A stretch of DNA of 64,000 nt from an uncultured Bacilli bacterium. GTDB taxonomy: Bacteria; Bacillota_I; Bacilli_A; RF39; UBA660. The notes under the pieces are model-generated. The model had not been told where the DNA came from and ran no database searches. It worked only from the letters and a program-made list of their open reading frames with translations. A program made the position numbers and the translations under genes. Positions within the stretch are counted from its first letter, which is position 1. Each line of letters starts with the position of its first letter. Where the stretch lies: the NCBI GenBank assembly GCA_910584165.1, contig CAJTZU010000003.1, positions 1 to 64,000 of the forward strand, written 5' to 3'. Positions 7,367 to 16,219 of this stretch are shown piece after piece.

Positions 7367-9157
7367 ATGGCACTACAAAAAAGAGAAGATGTAAAAGAAG
7401 TAGATAAATGGGATTTAACTCCTATGTATACCTCTTATGAGGATTGGGAAAAGGATATTCAAAAAGTAACTGAGAGCGTAAAAGAAGTAGCAGCTTTTAA
7501 AGGAAGAATTATGGAAAGTAGTTCTACCTTATATGAGTTTTATTTAGCATATGATAAGATGAATCGTATAAGTGATTTAGTTTACTTATATGCTAGATTA
7601 TTATGTGATGGAGATACAACCAACAGTGAATATCAAAAGATGAAATCTAGAGTAGAAAAAATGATGGAAGATATCTCTACAGAATTATCTTTTGTAAGTT
7701 CTGAAATGTTATCAGTAGATTATAGTACCGTTTTAGAATATACCAAAGAAAATCCAAAGTTAGAAGAATTTGCTTTTGATTTAGAGAAGATGTTTCGTTA
7801 TAAGGAACATACTCTATCTGAAAAAGAAGAAGAAATTATTACCAAAGCGAGTAATGCGTTTGGTACAGGAGATGAAGTATTCTATAACTTTGATAATGCC
7901 GATATTCATTTAGGTGAAATTACGAATGAGGATGGCGAATTAGAAGAAGTTACGAACAGTAATTATATTAAACTCATGAATAGTAAAAATAGACAGGTTC
8001 GTAAAGATGCATTCGAGCATATGTATCACTATTTTGAAAGTTTTAAAAATACAATCTCTTCTGCTTATAAGGGACAAATTAAAGAAGATTTCTTTATGAG
8101 TGATATTAGAAAATATCCAAATCCATTAGAGATGAGTTTATATTATGACTCTATAGATTCTTCCGTCTATAAAAATTTAATTCAAACTGTTCATGATAAT
8201 ATGAATGTTATGTATGATTATATGGCTCTTAGAAAAAAAGTATTAGGCCTTGATGAAATGCATATGTATGACGTTTATGTAGATATAGTAGATGCTACTC
8301 CATCTGATATTCCATTTGAAGAGGGAAAGAAAATCTTATTTGAGGCTTTAAGACCATTAGGAGATACGTATTTATCTGATTTACAAAAGGCATTTGATGA
8401 AAGATGGATTGATAAATATCCTAATGTAGGAAAAAAATCTGGTGCTTATAGTTGGGGAAGTTATGATACTTATCCATACTTACTATTAAACTATAATGGA
8501 ACCGTAGATTCTGTAAGTACCATGGGGCATGAATTAGGACATTCTATGCATTCTTACTACTCTAATAAATATCAAAATTCTATGAATGCCAATTATCCTA
8601 TCTTTTTAGCTGAAATAGCATCTACCGTAAATGAAGTATTAATTAATGATTATCTATACAAGAATGCGAAAACTAAGCAAGAGAAGATGCTATATCTAAC
8701 AGAGTTCTTAGATAAGGTAAGAACGACGATTTATCGTCAAACCATGTTCGCAGAATTTGAAATGATTATGCATGATAAGTATGAGCAAAATATTCCAATT
8801 ACGGAAGAAGAATTAAGTTCTACTTACTATGATTTGAATAAACTTTATTATGGGGATAATATGATTAGTGATGATTTGATTCGTTATGAATGGTTACGTA
8901 TCCCACATTTCTATACTCCATTTTATGTGTATAAATATGCAACAGGTCTTTCTTCTGCTATTGCTATAGCTAGTGATATCTTAAAGGGGAAAGAAGGAGC
9001 TAAGGAAGCATATTTAGAGTTCTTAAGAAGTGGATGTAGCGATTACCCATTAAATATCTTAAAGAAAGCTGGCGTTGATATGACAACTCCAGAACCAATC
9101 TCTAAAGCAATTACTATGTTTGAGGAGAAATTAAAGGAATTACAAGAATTAATCTAA
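7367..9157 (+). CDS. pepF: Oligoendopeptidase F (M3B family)
   Basis: PepF is a cytoplasmic zinc metallopeptidase that cleaves short oligopeptides, helping peptide turnover. The 596-residue length is typical. The zinc site HELGHSMHS (H388, E389, H392) is followed by the M3-family ligand region with FLAEIASTVNEVL, and the conserved C-terminal segments PHFYTPFYVYKYATG and FLRSGCSDYPLNILKKAG are present. It lies between dnaK and dnaJ, with only 15 bases to the dnaJ start, so it is probably heat-shock co-regulated and could degrade peptides released during proteolysis. The ribosome binding site is AGAAAGGA. Confidence 0.93.
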   Translation: MALQKREDVKEVDKWDLTPMYTSYEDWEKDIQKVTESVKEVAAFKGRIMESSSTLYEFYLAYDKMNRISDLVYLYARLLCDGDTTNSEYQKMKSRVEKMMEDISTELSFVSSEMLSVDYSTVLEYTKENPKLEEFAFDLEKMFRYKEHTLSEKEEEIITKASNAFGTGDEVFYNFDNADIHLGEITNEDGELEEVTNSNYIKLMNSKNRQVRKDAFEHMYHYFESFKNTISSAYKGQIKEDFFMSDIRKYPNPLEMSLYYDSIDSSVYKNLIQTVHDNMNVMYDYMALRKKVLGLDEMHMYDVYVDIVDATPSDIPFEEGKKILFEALRPLGDTYLSDLQKAFDERWIDKYPNVGKKSGAYSWGSYDTYPYLLLNYNGTVDSVSTMGHELGHSMHSYYSNKYQNSMNANYPIFLAEIASTVNEVLINDYLYKNAKTKQEKMLYLTEFLDKVRTTIYRQTMFAEFEMIMHDKYEQNIPITEEELSSTYYDLNKLYYGDNMISDDLIRYEWLRIPHFYTPFYVYKYATGLSSAIAIASDILKGKEGAKEAYLEFLRSGCSDYPLNILKKAGVDMTTPEPISKAITMFEEKLKELQELI

Positions 9158-9172
9158 AAGTAGGTGGTTTTA

Positions 9173-10285
9173 ATGAATAAAAGAGATTATTATGAAGTCT
9201 TAGGTGTTAGTAAAGATGCCTCTGATAAAGAAATAAAGAGTGCATTTAGAAAGCTTGCTAAGCAGTATCATCCTGATGTTAATAAGGCACCTGATGCAGC
9301 AGAGAAGTTTAAAGAAGCACAGGAGGCTTATGCTGTATTAAGTGATGAAAGTAAAAGAAAAAAATATGATCAATATGGCCATGCTGCTTTTGATCAAATG
9401 AATGGTGGAGCTGGATATGATTTCTCTGATTTTGACTTTGGGGATATCTTTAGTGAAATATTTGGAGGCGGATTTGGTTTCGGTGGTGGAGGTAGATCCT
9501 CTGGACCAAGAAAGCAAAAAGGTCCAGATAAAATTATGCGTGTTAATCTAACTTTTGAAGAAGCAGTATTTGGCACGAAGAAGACAATCAATGTAGACGT
9601 TTCAGATGAATGTCCAAGTTGTGATGGAAAAGGTGGATTAGGGGAGAAAACTTGTTCAAAATGTCATGGTAGTGGAACTATAACAGCAGAGCAAAGAACG
9701 ATGTTTGGTTCTTTTATGACTAGAACTACTTGTCCAAATTGTCATGGTGAGGGTGTTTCTTATGAATCTACTTGCTCAAAATGTCGTGGTAGTGGAAGAA
9801 TTTCTTCTAATAAAGATATTGAAGTTAAAATACCTGCTGGAGTAGATACAGGAAATCAGTTACGTTTAGCAGGAAAGGGAGATGCAGGGCGTAACGGTGG
9901 TCCAAATGGAGATTTATATTTAGAATTCCGTGTCAAAGATCATGAATTATTTGTTCGTGATGATAATGATATCTATTTAGAAGTTCCTATCACTATTACA
10001 GATGCTGTATTAGGGTGCAAAAAAGAAGTACCAACTTTATATGGTAATGTTAAACTCTCTATTCCTCCAGGAAGTGCAACAGGGGATAAACATCGTTTAA
10101 AAGGCAAAGGAATAGAAGATTTGCACTCAGGCAGTAAAGGAAATATGTATGTTGTTTTAAACGTTGTTATTCCACAAAAATTAAGTCGTGATCAAAAGAA
10201 GTTGTTTGAATCTTTAAATGAAACAAATTTGGAATGTGGAGAGCAATTTAAAAAGTTAAGAGATTATATCAAGAAAAATGGATAA
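9173..10285 (+). CDS. dnaJ: Chaperone protein DnaJ (Hsp40)
   Basis: DnaJ delivers substrates to DnaK and stimulates its ATPase. The J domain (about residues 1-70) has HPD (YHPDVNKAP), then a Gly/Phe-rich stretch, four zinc-binding CxxCxGxG repeats (CPSCDGKG, CSKCHGSG, CPNCHGEG, CSKCRGSG) and the C-terminal substrate domains. It is a type I DnaJ of normal length (370 residues). ATG 9173 follows TAGGTGG at good spacing and gives the standard NKRDYYEVLG start; the GTG at 9164 lies within that ribosome binding site. The operon ends here with a terminator over the stop codon. Confidence 0.96.
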   Translation: MNKRDYYEVLGVSKDASDKEIKSAFRKLAKQYHPDVNKAPDAAEKFKEAQEAYAVLSDESKRKKYDQYGHAAFDQMNGGAGYDFSDFDFGDIFSEIFGGGFGFGGGGRSSGPRKQKGPDKIMRVNLTFEEAVFGTKKTINVDVSDECPSCDGKGGLGEKTCSKCHGSGTITAEQRTMFGSFMTRTTCPNCHGEGVSYESTCSKCRGSGRISSNKDIEVKIPAGVDTGNQLRLAGKGDAGRNGGPNGDLYLEFRVKDHELFVRDDNDIYLEVPITITDAVLGCKKEVPTLYGNVKLSIPPGSATGDKHRLKGKGIEDLHSGSKGNMYVVLNVVIPQKLSRDQKKLFESLNETNLECGEQFKKLRDYIKKNG

Positions 10286-10295
10286 TCTCTTTTTT
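10259..10295 (+). terminator. Terminator of the dnaK-pepF-dnaJ operon
   Basis: AGAGATTAT (10259-10267) pairs with ATAATCTCT (10282-10290), followed by T residues to 10295. The dnaJ stop codon lies in the 3' arm. Confidence 0.75.
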
Positions 10296-10347
10296 CTTGA
10301 TAAACAGAATGGGTTATGATAGAATGATGTAGAAAGGATAGATAACT

Positions 10348-10728
10348 ATGAATCAGTGTAGAAATTGTGGGGCAACTATTCATGAGGGAGATACTTTTTG
10401 TAGAACTTGTGCAATGCCTATAGAAGAAATGTCATTTTTAGCAAATAATAGTAATAATGTAGCTACTAGTGATTTTATGACACAATCTTCTCCTAGAACC
10501 GTTACAAAGGAACCAACTGTTGTGTATTCTAAGAATAATTCTTCTTTCTCTAGTATATTAAAGGATAAAATAGGAATGCAAGAGGAAAATAAAGATAATA
10601 AGCAATATGTAGAAAGAGAAGGAAATGATAGAACAAAGGCAACTCTTTTAAATTTTCTAGGATTAGCAGTTTTAGTAATTGGTCTACTTTTTCTTTTAAA
10701 ATTTGTTTTTAGTGTGATTTCTGGTTAA
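10348..10728 (+). CDS. Zinc-ribbon protein with C-terminal membrane anchor
   Basis: The 126-residue protein begins with a treble CxxC zinc ribbon (CRNCGATIHEGDTFCRTCAMP, residues 4-24) of the type often fused to membrane proteins in Firmicutes. A low-complexity Ser/Asn/Lys linker follows and a single hydrophobic segment (TLLNFLGLAVLVIGLLFLLKFVFSVI) closes the protein. The zinc ribbon would face the cytoplasm. An extended -10 like motif (TGATAGAAT, about 10317) and AGAAAGGA precede it. A second, larger zinc-ribbon membrane protein is at 15369, so this organism uses the design repeatedly. Function unknown. Confidence 0.75.
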   Translation: MNQCRNCGATIHEGDTFCRTCAMPIEEMSFLANNSNNVATSDFMTQSSPRTVTKEPTVVYSKNNSSFSSILKDKIGMQEENKDNKQYVEREGNDRTKATLLNFLGLAVLVIGLLFLLKFVFSVISG

Positions 10729-10858
10729 AAAATCACTAATTTTCTATTAAAAATAAAGGAAAATAGAAAAAAATAATAAAAAAACTTGCTTTTATAAAAT
10801 GGATATGATATTCTTAGATTGTAAGCAAGATAGCTTATAGAAATAGGGAGGTAAGTCT

Positions 10859-11131
10859 ATGACAAAATCAGATTTAGTTAACTACATGGCTGAAGAAACT
10901 GGGTTAACAAAAGCAGACGCTACTCGTGCATTAGATGCAATGATTAGTGGAGTTATGAGTGGATTAAAAAGTGAGGGAAAGGTATCTTTAACAGGTTTTG
11001 CAACATTCTCTGCAAAGAAAAAACCAGCTAAAAAGGGACGTAACCCAAGAACTGGTGATGTTGTAAATATTCCTGCAAGAGTTGCAGTAACAATTAAAGC
11101 CGGATCTAAATTGAAAGACGCATTAAATTAA
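10859..11131 (+). CDS. hup: HU family DNA-binding protein
   Basis: HU is the histone-like nucleoid protein that bends DNA as a dimer. The 90 residues match the family in length and sequence: MTKSDLVNYMAEETGLTKADA start, SLTGFATFSAKKKPAKKGRNPRTGD (DNA-intercalating arm with the conserved RNPRTG) and a basic C-terminal helix. The start has a strong AGGGAGG site. It is a single-gene unit with its own terminator. The region 10729-10858 upstream is AT-rich and holds its promoter; a TTGCTT with TATTCT at 17-bp spacing (10786-10814) is only a moderate match. Confidence 0.95.
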   Translation: MTKSDLVNYMAEETGLTKADATRALDAMISGVMSGLKSEGKVSLTGFATFSAKKKPAKKGRNPRTGDVVNIPARVAVTIKAGSKLKDALN

Positions 11132-11147
11132 TTTTTAATGCTTTTTT
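11120..11147 (+). terminator. Terminator of the HU gene
   Basis: GCATTAAA (11120-11127) pairs with TTTAATGC (11134-11141), followed by six T. It starts within the last codons of the gene. Confidence 0.75.
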
Positions 11148-11271
11148 AATAAATTATGAAAAGTAGATGTAAGATGTTCTTCTTTTTTTAGAAAAATAAG
11201 AAAAAATCTATATCTTTCTTTTTTTTTTTGCTATAATATTGATATAAGACTAAGATTACGAGGTGAAGGTA

Positions 11272-13353
11272 ATGACACAACAAGCGGAAATAGCAAAATT
11301 TCTAATAACTCAAACAGTAATTACTATGAATGATATAGATGCAAATAAATGTATTAAAGAAGAGTCTAAGCAAAAGATTGCAGATGCCTTTCATATAGAA
11401 CTAGAGCCAGGAAAAACATATAGTTTTAAAGCTGTGATAGATTCTATTGCACAAGCAGAAGCAAAAAGAAAAGAAGAAGCTCAAGCTACTGAAAAGAAAG
11501 AAGAAAAAACTCCTGTAGAAAAAATTGTTCAATTTTTTAAACTATTAAATAGCCTTGGGAAAACGAAGGAAACAGATAATCTATTTATTGTAAGAGAAAT
11601 TAATAGAAATTTTTCAAAATTTTCTACTAGTGATATTTTAGCTGGTATTAATGAAGCTGCTAAACAAGGATTTATTAATAATCCAGAGGGAATTATAAGG
11701 GAATATCATTATAGACGTAGTTTAAGAGTATTGAATGCTAATTTTGAAGTGGCAAGTCAACAATTAGAAAATAATCAACTATCAGAAGCGGATTTTCTTA
11801 ATAGATTTTCTAACTTTCTTTATCAAAATTATAAACAATTTGGAGTTTTAATGACTCCTATGGAATATTCCTTCTCTGAAGAATTGTATGATAAACTAGT
11901 AGATCGTTTTTATGAGCGATTAGCAATAGATATTGATAAGAAATATTCATCAATTAAACTTAGAGGAAATTTATTGGCGAAAGAAATTTTTGAGGATTTT
12001 GAGAATCTAGATAAGAATAGAATTTTTGCAATTTTGTCCACGCTTAATCTTCCTTCTTTAAATATTGATAGATTGCATTATCAAGTGTATTGTATTGATG
12101 AAGGTGAAGATCTTCTATCAGATCTTAATAAATTAGTAAATAATGGAGCTTCTACTAAAGAAATTTTAGAATTAGTAAGGGTGAGAAAGTCTTGTAGTGA
12201 GTATCCAAAAGAGTTTATGTATCGTACCTTAGAAGATGCTAAGAAAAGTGGAATTTCATTGCCTTATGATGAAATATCAAAAGTATTAGATTCTGAAGAA
12301 GAAATAAAAGAATCGGAAGAAGAACCAGAATTACAAATTGATTTAAAACGTATGCAAAATCTTGATATACATATGTGGCTCTATGTATCTGATTTGCAGG
12401 AAGTAACAGCACAAAGTATACTTACTAAATTAATAGGATTTCCTTATGGTTATAGTGAAGAAGATTTCCTTCATTATATTTACGCAATCAAAAATAATAT
12501 ATTAAAACAAAGTATGGCAATGGCATACCTTAGTGAAAAAGACTTAAATGACATTTTAAGAATATTAAGAACAGTACAAGAAAAAAGAAAACAAGATATT
12601 CAAGAAGTCTTAATAAAAGGTTCTAAACAAAAATGGACTACATCACAATTCGTTTCTAATTTAAAGAAAATTCCAAATTGTAGAAATGAAGAAATTATTA
12701 TTGCCATTACTAGAATGAAACAAGCAGGATTGATTTTGACAAAAGCTTCTTATGAAGAAATTATAGATGCATTTAAAAAGAAAGAAAAACCAAATAAGCA
12801 GACGCAAAGAACTGCTCCAGAAGAAGAGATAACGCCACAAGATAAAGCAATCGCTACTTTAAGTCCAGATGGAAAAGGTTTTGAAGAGCCAGAAGAGAAA
12901 ACAACGATGGTGCCAGTAGATGAAGAAATCATAGATGTTGATTATGAACCTATTTCAACGGGAAAAAGACATAAGGTAATAGCAAGAGAAAAAGCAAAAT
13001 CATCACTTGATAAAAAAACTGTTATAGCTGCTATCTTAGTTGCTTTAGGAGCTGCCTCTACAGCAGTTTTATCTACAGCATTTGGCGTAAATCCTATATC
13101 AGCAGCTAAAAACACAGTAACTTCTATTATGTCAGTTGCCTCTAGAAATCCAGCTTTAGCACAAATTTTACCTGCTACTGTAGATTTCGTTAAAAATTTA
13201 GCCGTATTTGGGTTGGCAGCAACAGGAACAATTGCTTGGTTAAAGAGAAAGAAAGAAAAAGATAAATCAAAAAGAGAAGCAGAAACTAGGGAATTGTTGG
13301 AAAAAATGCTGCAAGAAAGAGATGAAGCAAAAGAGGGGGGCAAGAAAAGATGA
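11272..13353 (+). CDS. Large uncharacterised protein with C-terminal membrane segments
   Basis: I do not recognise this 693-residue protein. Residues 1-570 are mostly helical and charged, with several Lys/Glu-rich stretches (about residues 60-85 and 340-360). Two hydrophobic segments lie near the C-terminus (about 583-606 and 640-657), followed by a very basic/charged tail (WLKRKKEKDKSKREAE), so the large domain is probably cytoplasmic and membrane-tethered. ATG 11272 is chosen because GAGGTG (11260-11265) is 6 bases upstream; the GTG at 11263 lies within that site. It overlaps the next gene by 4 bases, implying translational coupling. Confidence 0.7.
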   Translation: MTQQAEIAKFLITQTVITMNDIDANKCIKEESKQKIADAFHIELEPGKTYSFKAVIDSIAQAEAKRKEEAQATEKKEEKTPVEKIVQFFKLLNSLGKTKETDNLFIVREINRNFSKFSTSDILAGINEAAKQGFINNPEGIIREYHYRRSLRVLNANFEVASQQLENNQLSEADFLNRFSNFLYQNYKQFGVLMTPMEYSFSEELYDKLVDRFYERLAIDIDKKYSSIKLRGNLLAKEIFEDFENLDKNRIFAILSTLNLPSLNIDRLHYQVYCIDEGEDLLSDLNKLVNNGASTKEILELVRVRKSCSEYPKEFMYRTLEDAKKSGISLPYDEISKVLDSEEEIKESEEEPELQIDLKRMQNLDIHMWLYVSDLQEVTAQSILTKLIGFPYGYSEEDFLHYIYAIKNNILKQSMAMAYLSEKDLNDILRILRTVQEKRKQDIQEVLIKGSKQKWTTSQFVSNLKKIPNCRNEEIIIAITRMKQAGLILTKASYEEIIDAFKKKEKPNKQTQRTAPEEEITPQDKAIATLSPDGKGFEEPEEKTTMVPVDEEIIDVDYEPISTGKRHKVIAREKAKSSLDKKTVIAAILVALGAASTAVLSTAFGVNPISAAKNTVTSIMSVASRNPALAQILPATVDFVKNLAVFGLAATGTIAWLKRKKEKDKSKREAETRELLEKMLQERDEAKEGGKKR

Positions 13354-13601
13354 TTGAACGTGGTGAAATATGGACATTAGATGATGAAAAAAAATATGTA
13401 GTTGCCTCTATCGTAGAAATAGAACAAAAAGTATATGTTTATCTTGTGAAAAAGGATGATTATAATAAATATGTTATTGGAGAATTTGATGGTGAAGGGA
13501 TTAATGAAATAGAAGACCCAGAATTATTAGAAACATTATTAGTAAGATTTAATGAGGATTTAAAAACAAATCTTCCTAACATATTGGCAGAATATTTATA
13601 A
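13350..13601 (+). CDS. Small acidic protein, DUF1292-like
   Basis: The 83-residue acidic protein reads like a compact beta-rich domain (GEIWTLDDEKKYVVASIVEIEQKVYVYLV). The pattern of a property 'update' strand followed by 'YVIGEFDGEGINEIEDPELLETLL' resembles DUF1292-type proteins, in which a residue pattern E(L/I)xxP/D-x-E is typical, but the match is weak. It starts on an ATGA overlap with the upstream 693-residue protein, with AAGAGGGGGG just ahead, so the two are co-translated and probably work together. A terminator follows directly. Confidence 0.65.
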   Translation: MIERGEIWTLDDEKKYVVASIVEIEQKVYVYLVKKDDYNKYVIGEFDGEGINEIEDPELLETLLVRFNEDLKTNLPNILAEYL

Positions 13602-13627
13602 GGTGGGAATATACTCCACCTTTTTTT
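13601..13627 (+). terminator. Terminator between the DUF1292-like gene and cca
   Basis: AGGTGG (13601-13606) pairs with CCACCT (13616-13621), followed by seven T. The ribosome binding site of the next gene (GGGAG) abuts the T tract, so cca may be expressed by read-through. Confidence 0.7.
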
Positions 13628-13637
13628 GGGAGAAAAA

Positions 13638-14702
13638 ATGGAAAAGATAGTATATGAGATATTAGATTTAATAGAAAAAAATGGTTTTCAGGCATATATT
13701 GTTGGAGGATATCCTAGAGATTATTATTTGAAAAAAAGAAGTGAAGATTATGATATTTGTACAAATGCAACGTCAGAACAGTTAAGGAATATATTTTCAG
13801 AGATAGTTTCTGAAAATTTTGGCTCTTTAAAAATAAAATATCGAGGAAAAATAATAGAAATAACTACTTTTAGAATAGATTTAGAATATACTTTTACAAG
13901 GACTCCAGTTATTGCGTATACTAATTATTTAGAAGAAGATTTGCAAAGAAGAGATTTTATTATGAATACACTTTGTATGGATAAAAATGGAAATTATATT
14001 GATTTAATGGGGGCTATTTCAGACATAGATAATCAAATAATTCGTTCAGTTGGAAATCCTTTTCAAAAGATGATAGAAGACCCTCTAAGAATTTTAAGAG
14101 CTATTCGATTCTCTTCTACTTTAGGATTTTCTATAGATAATCAATTAGAAGAAGCTATTATAAAAAATATTTCTTTAGTAGAAAAATTATCTTATTATCG
14201 AAAAAAAGAAGAATTAGATAAAATCTTCTTATCTAAAAGAGGAATAGACTTGTTAAAGAAATATGAATTAGATAAAGTATTAGAATGTAAATGGAAAAGT
14301 ATTATTTTTGTTGATTGTGTAGAAGCAATATGGGCTCAAATAGATTTTTCTAATCAATATCCATTTTCTAAAGAAGAAAAGAAAAAAATAGAACTTATTC
14401 GTTTCCTTGTGAAAAAAGCAAAAATAGAAGATATAGAGCTTTATTACTATGGATTAGAAATGTGTAGCTATGTTTCTAAAATTTTAAAAATAGATATAGA
14501 TGATTTAGAAGAAAGATATTATTCATTACCAATCCATTCACAAAAAGATATTTCTATTTCTGTGGATAGAATGAAAGAAATCACCAATACTTTTCCATCT
14601 GTTTGTTATCCTATTTTAGAAAGAGAAATTATAAGCAGGAGATTAGAAAATTCAAAGAACAGTATTGAAAAATTTTTACTTTCATATTTTGTAGAAAAAT
14701 GA
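13638..14702 (+). CDS. cca: tRNA nucleotidyltransferase (CCA-adding, class II)
   Basis: The class II nucleotidyltransferase motifs are clear: YIVGGYPRDYYL (GGxxRD) at about residue 24, EDYDICTNAT carrying the catalytic DxD, LQRRDFIMNTLC and DPLRILRAIRFSSTLGF (the nucleotide-selecting and helical neck region). It repairs or adds tRNA 3'-CCA. Both tRNAs seen here encode CCA, so a repair role may dominate, or it could be one half of a split A/CC-adding pair. ATG 13638 follows GGGAG; the in-frame TTG at 13626 lies upstream of that site. The C-terminal part is divergent. Confidence 0.85.
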   Translation: MEKIVYEILDLIEKNGFQAYIVGGYPRDYYLKKRSEDYDICTNATSEQLRNIFSEIVSENFGSLKIKYRGKIIEITTFRIDLEYTFTRTPVIAYTNYLEEDLQRRDFIMNTLCMDKNGNYIDLMGAISDIDNQIIRSVGNPFQKMIEDPLRILRAIRFSSTLGFSIDNQLEEAIIKNISLVEKLSYYRKKEELDKIFLSKRGIDLLKKYELDKVLECKWKSIIFVDCVEAIWAQIDFSNQYPFSKEEKKKIELIRFLVKKAKIEDIELYYYGLEMCSYVSKILKIDIDDLEERYYSLPIHSQKDISISVDRMKEITNTFPSVCYPILEREIISRRLENSKNSIEKFLLSYFVEK

Positions 14703-14718
14703 AATAAGATAAATTAGT

Positions 14719-15312
14719 ATGAAAAAAGTTTATCTTATTATTGTTTTGGTGATTGTAAATTTATTTTTATTGTGTGGAAAAATTTACTCCAACAAATTAA
14801 AAAATATTAATTTAAAATTAAAAGAAGATGAAATAGCAGTTGTTATTTTATCGTTACAGGATAGTAAAAGTTTACTGGTAAAAGCTCAGGATATTTATTT
14901 ACTCTATACTTTTTCTTATGAGAACAGTAAGAATTTGGAAAATAATGTAGCATTATTTACAGAAAAAGTAGATTATGTGTTTATGAATGAAGAGTATCCT
15001 TTAAGTTATCCTTATAAAATTCAGTTAGATGAATTAACAGTTATTCAAAATATTCAATTGGAACCTAATAGGCTACATTATAACAATTATACTTTTTGTA
15101 TCAATGAAAAGGAAAATTGTGATTTTATTTATTTGACAAAAGAAATAGGAGATATCCAGCAAAAAAGTACTATTTTTTATGATGAGTTTTTAGCGCAGGA
15201 ATATATCGAATCTTTTCATGATGATTGGATAGATGTTTATAAAATTACGAATGAAAGTTATACAATTTTAGTATTAGGAAATGATTTTGAGATTATTCAT
15301 TTGGACCAGTAA
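14719..15312 (+). CDS. Uncharacterised exported or membrane-anchored protein
   Basis: The 197-residue product has one N-terminal hydrophobic segment (VYLIIVLVIVNLFLLCGK, about residues 4-21). The cysteine at 19 is not in a good lipobox, so an uncleaved anchor is as likely as a lipoprotein. The rest is a soluble beta-rich domain with the centre 'DEIAVVILSLQDSKSLLVKAQDIYLLY'. Two further cysteines in 'FCINEKENCDF' could form a disulfide outside the cell. It lies 16 bases after cca and is probably co-transcribed. No family recognised. Confidence 0.6.
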   Translation: MKKVYLIIVLVIVNLFLLCGKIYSNKLKNINLKLKEDEIAVVILSLQDSKSLLVKAQDIYLLYTFSYENSKNLENNVALFTEKVDYVFMNEEYPLSYPYKIQLDELTVIQNIQLEPNRLHYNNYTFCINEKENCDFIYLTKEIGDIQQKSTIFYDEFLAQEYIESFHDDWIDVYKITNESYTILVLGNDFEIIHLDQ

Positions 15313-15368
15313 ATTATTGCGAAAGCAAGGATAGTATGCTATAATTATTAAAGAGAGGAATGAAAAGG

Positions 15369-16151
15369 ATGAATAATAATTATAATCAGTATAATCAATA
15401 TAATCAACCAAATGGAATGAATCCAATGCCACAAAATGGTATGCCTAATATGATGCCACAGCAACCTTCCCAACAGGTACAACAACAAATGCCAGGAATG
15501 ACAAATATGCAGCAGCCAGCACAAAATAATGGCATGAATGATTTTAAAAAGAAATTAGAAAATATGGATAAAGAAAATGTGAAGAAAATTATTGGAATGG
15601 TATGTGGACTTCTATTAATTTTATCAGTATTTTTACCTTATATTTCTATGAGATTTTTAGGTAGTACGTCTCATATTAGTATTATGAGTGCATCAGACAC
15701 TACCTTATTTAAAGTTGTATTTTTAATTTTTGCAGTAATACCAATTATAACTTTCTTTTTTCAGAAAGCAAAAAGATTATCATATTTAACAGCTGGATTT
15801 GTATTATCTTTTGTTATTAATACTTTAGATGCAGCAGATGGCTTAAAAACTCTATCCTTTGGTTTTTATTTTATGTTTATTGCTTCCATTGGATTATTAG
15901 TACTTTGTATAATGGAGGATATCCCAGAGTTTAAAACAATGTTTACTTCTAAGCCTGCAGTAGTAGGAGGAACAGCAGTAGCTACTAATATGAATATGCA
16001 GGTTCCACCAGCTATGGCTCCTTCTACACAAGTACAAACAGGAACACCTGTTCAACCAGTGGTTCAAGCAGTAGAAGTATGTAATTTTTGCGGTCAGCCA
16101 AAGAGAAATCCATCTGACATTGTTTGCCCAAGTTGTGGTCAAAGATATTAG
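15369..16151 (+). CDS. Membrane protein with Asn/Gln-rich N-terminus and C-terminal zinc ribbon
   Basis: The protein has three parts. Residues 1-55 are low-complexity Asn/Gln/Met/Pro repeats, including repeated NQY. About residues 75-185 hold four hydrophobic segments. The C-terminus has CNFCGQPKRNPSDIVCPSCGQ, a four-cysteine zinc ribbon. Both tails would be cytoplasmic. ATG 15369 is better spaced from AGAGAGG than ATG 15360, which lies directly on it; the difference is three residues. A possible promoter (TTGCGA with TATAAT near 15317-15345) lies upstream. Function unknown; compare the smaller zinc-ribbon protein at 10348. Confidence 0.7.
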   Translation: MNNNYNQYNQYNQPNGMNPMPQNGMPNMMPQQPSQQVQQQMPGMTNMQQPAQNNGMNDFKKKLENMDKENVKKIIGMVCGLLLILSVFLPYISMRFLGSTSHISIMSASDTTLFKVVFLIFAVIPIITFFFQKAKRLSYLTAGFVLSFVINTLDAADGLKTLSFGFYFMFIASIGLLVLCIMEDIPEFKTMFTSKPAVVGGTAVATNMNMQVPPAMAPSTQVQTGTPVQPVVQAVEVCNFCGQPKRNPSDIVCPSCGQRY

Positions 16152-16173
16152 AAAGAGGCAAATGCCTTTTTTT
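16152..16173 (+). terminator. Terminator after the zinc-ribbon membrane protein
   Basis: AGGCA (16156-16160) and TGCCT (16163-16167) form a short stem, extended by A-T pairs, followed by a run of seven T. Confidence 0.6.
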
Positions 16174-16219
16174 CTTGCCCTAATAATCACTTTCTTGTAT
16201 AATATTGCTAGGTGATGTT

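Noticed and set aside
15369..15520. Asn/Gln-rich repeats at the start of the zinc-ribbon protein as an independent DNA repeat
   Set aside because: The repetition (AATCAGTATAATCAATAT-like) follows codon structure and encodes low-complexity protein; it does not extend outside the frame.
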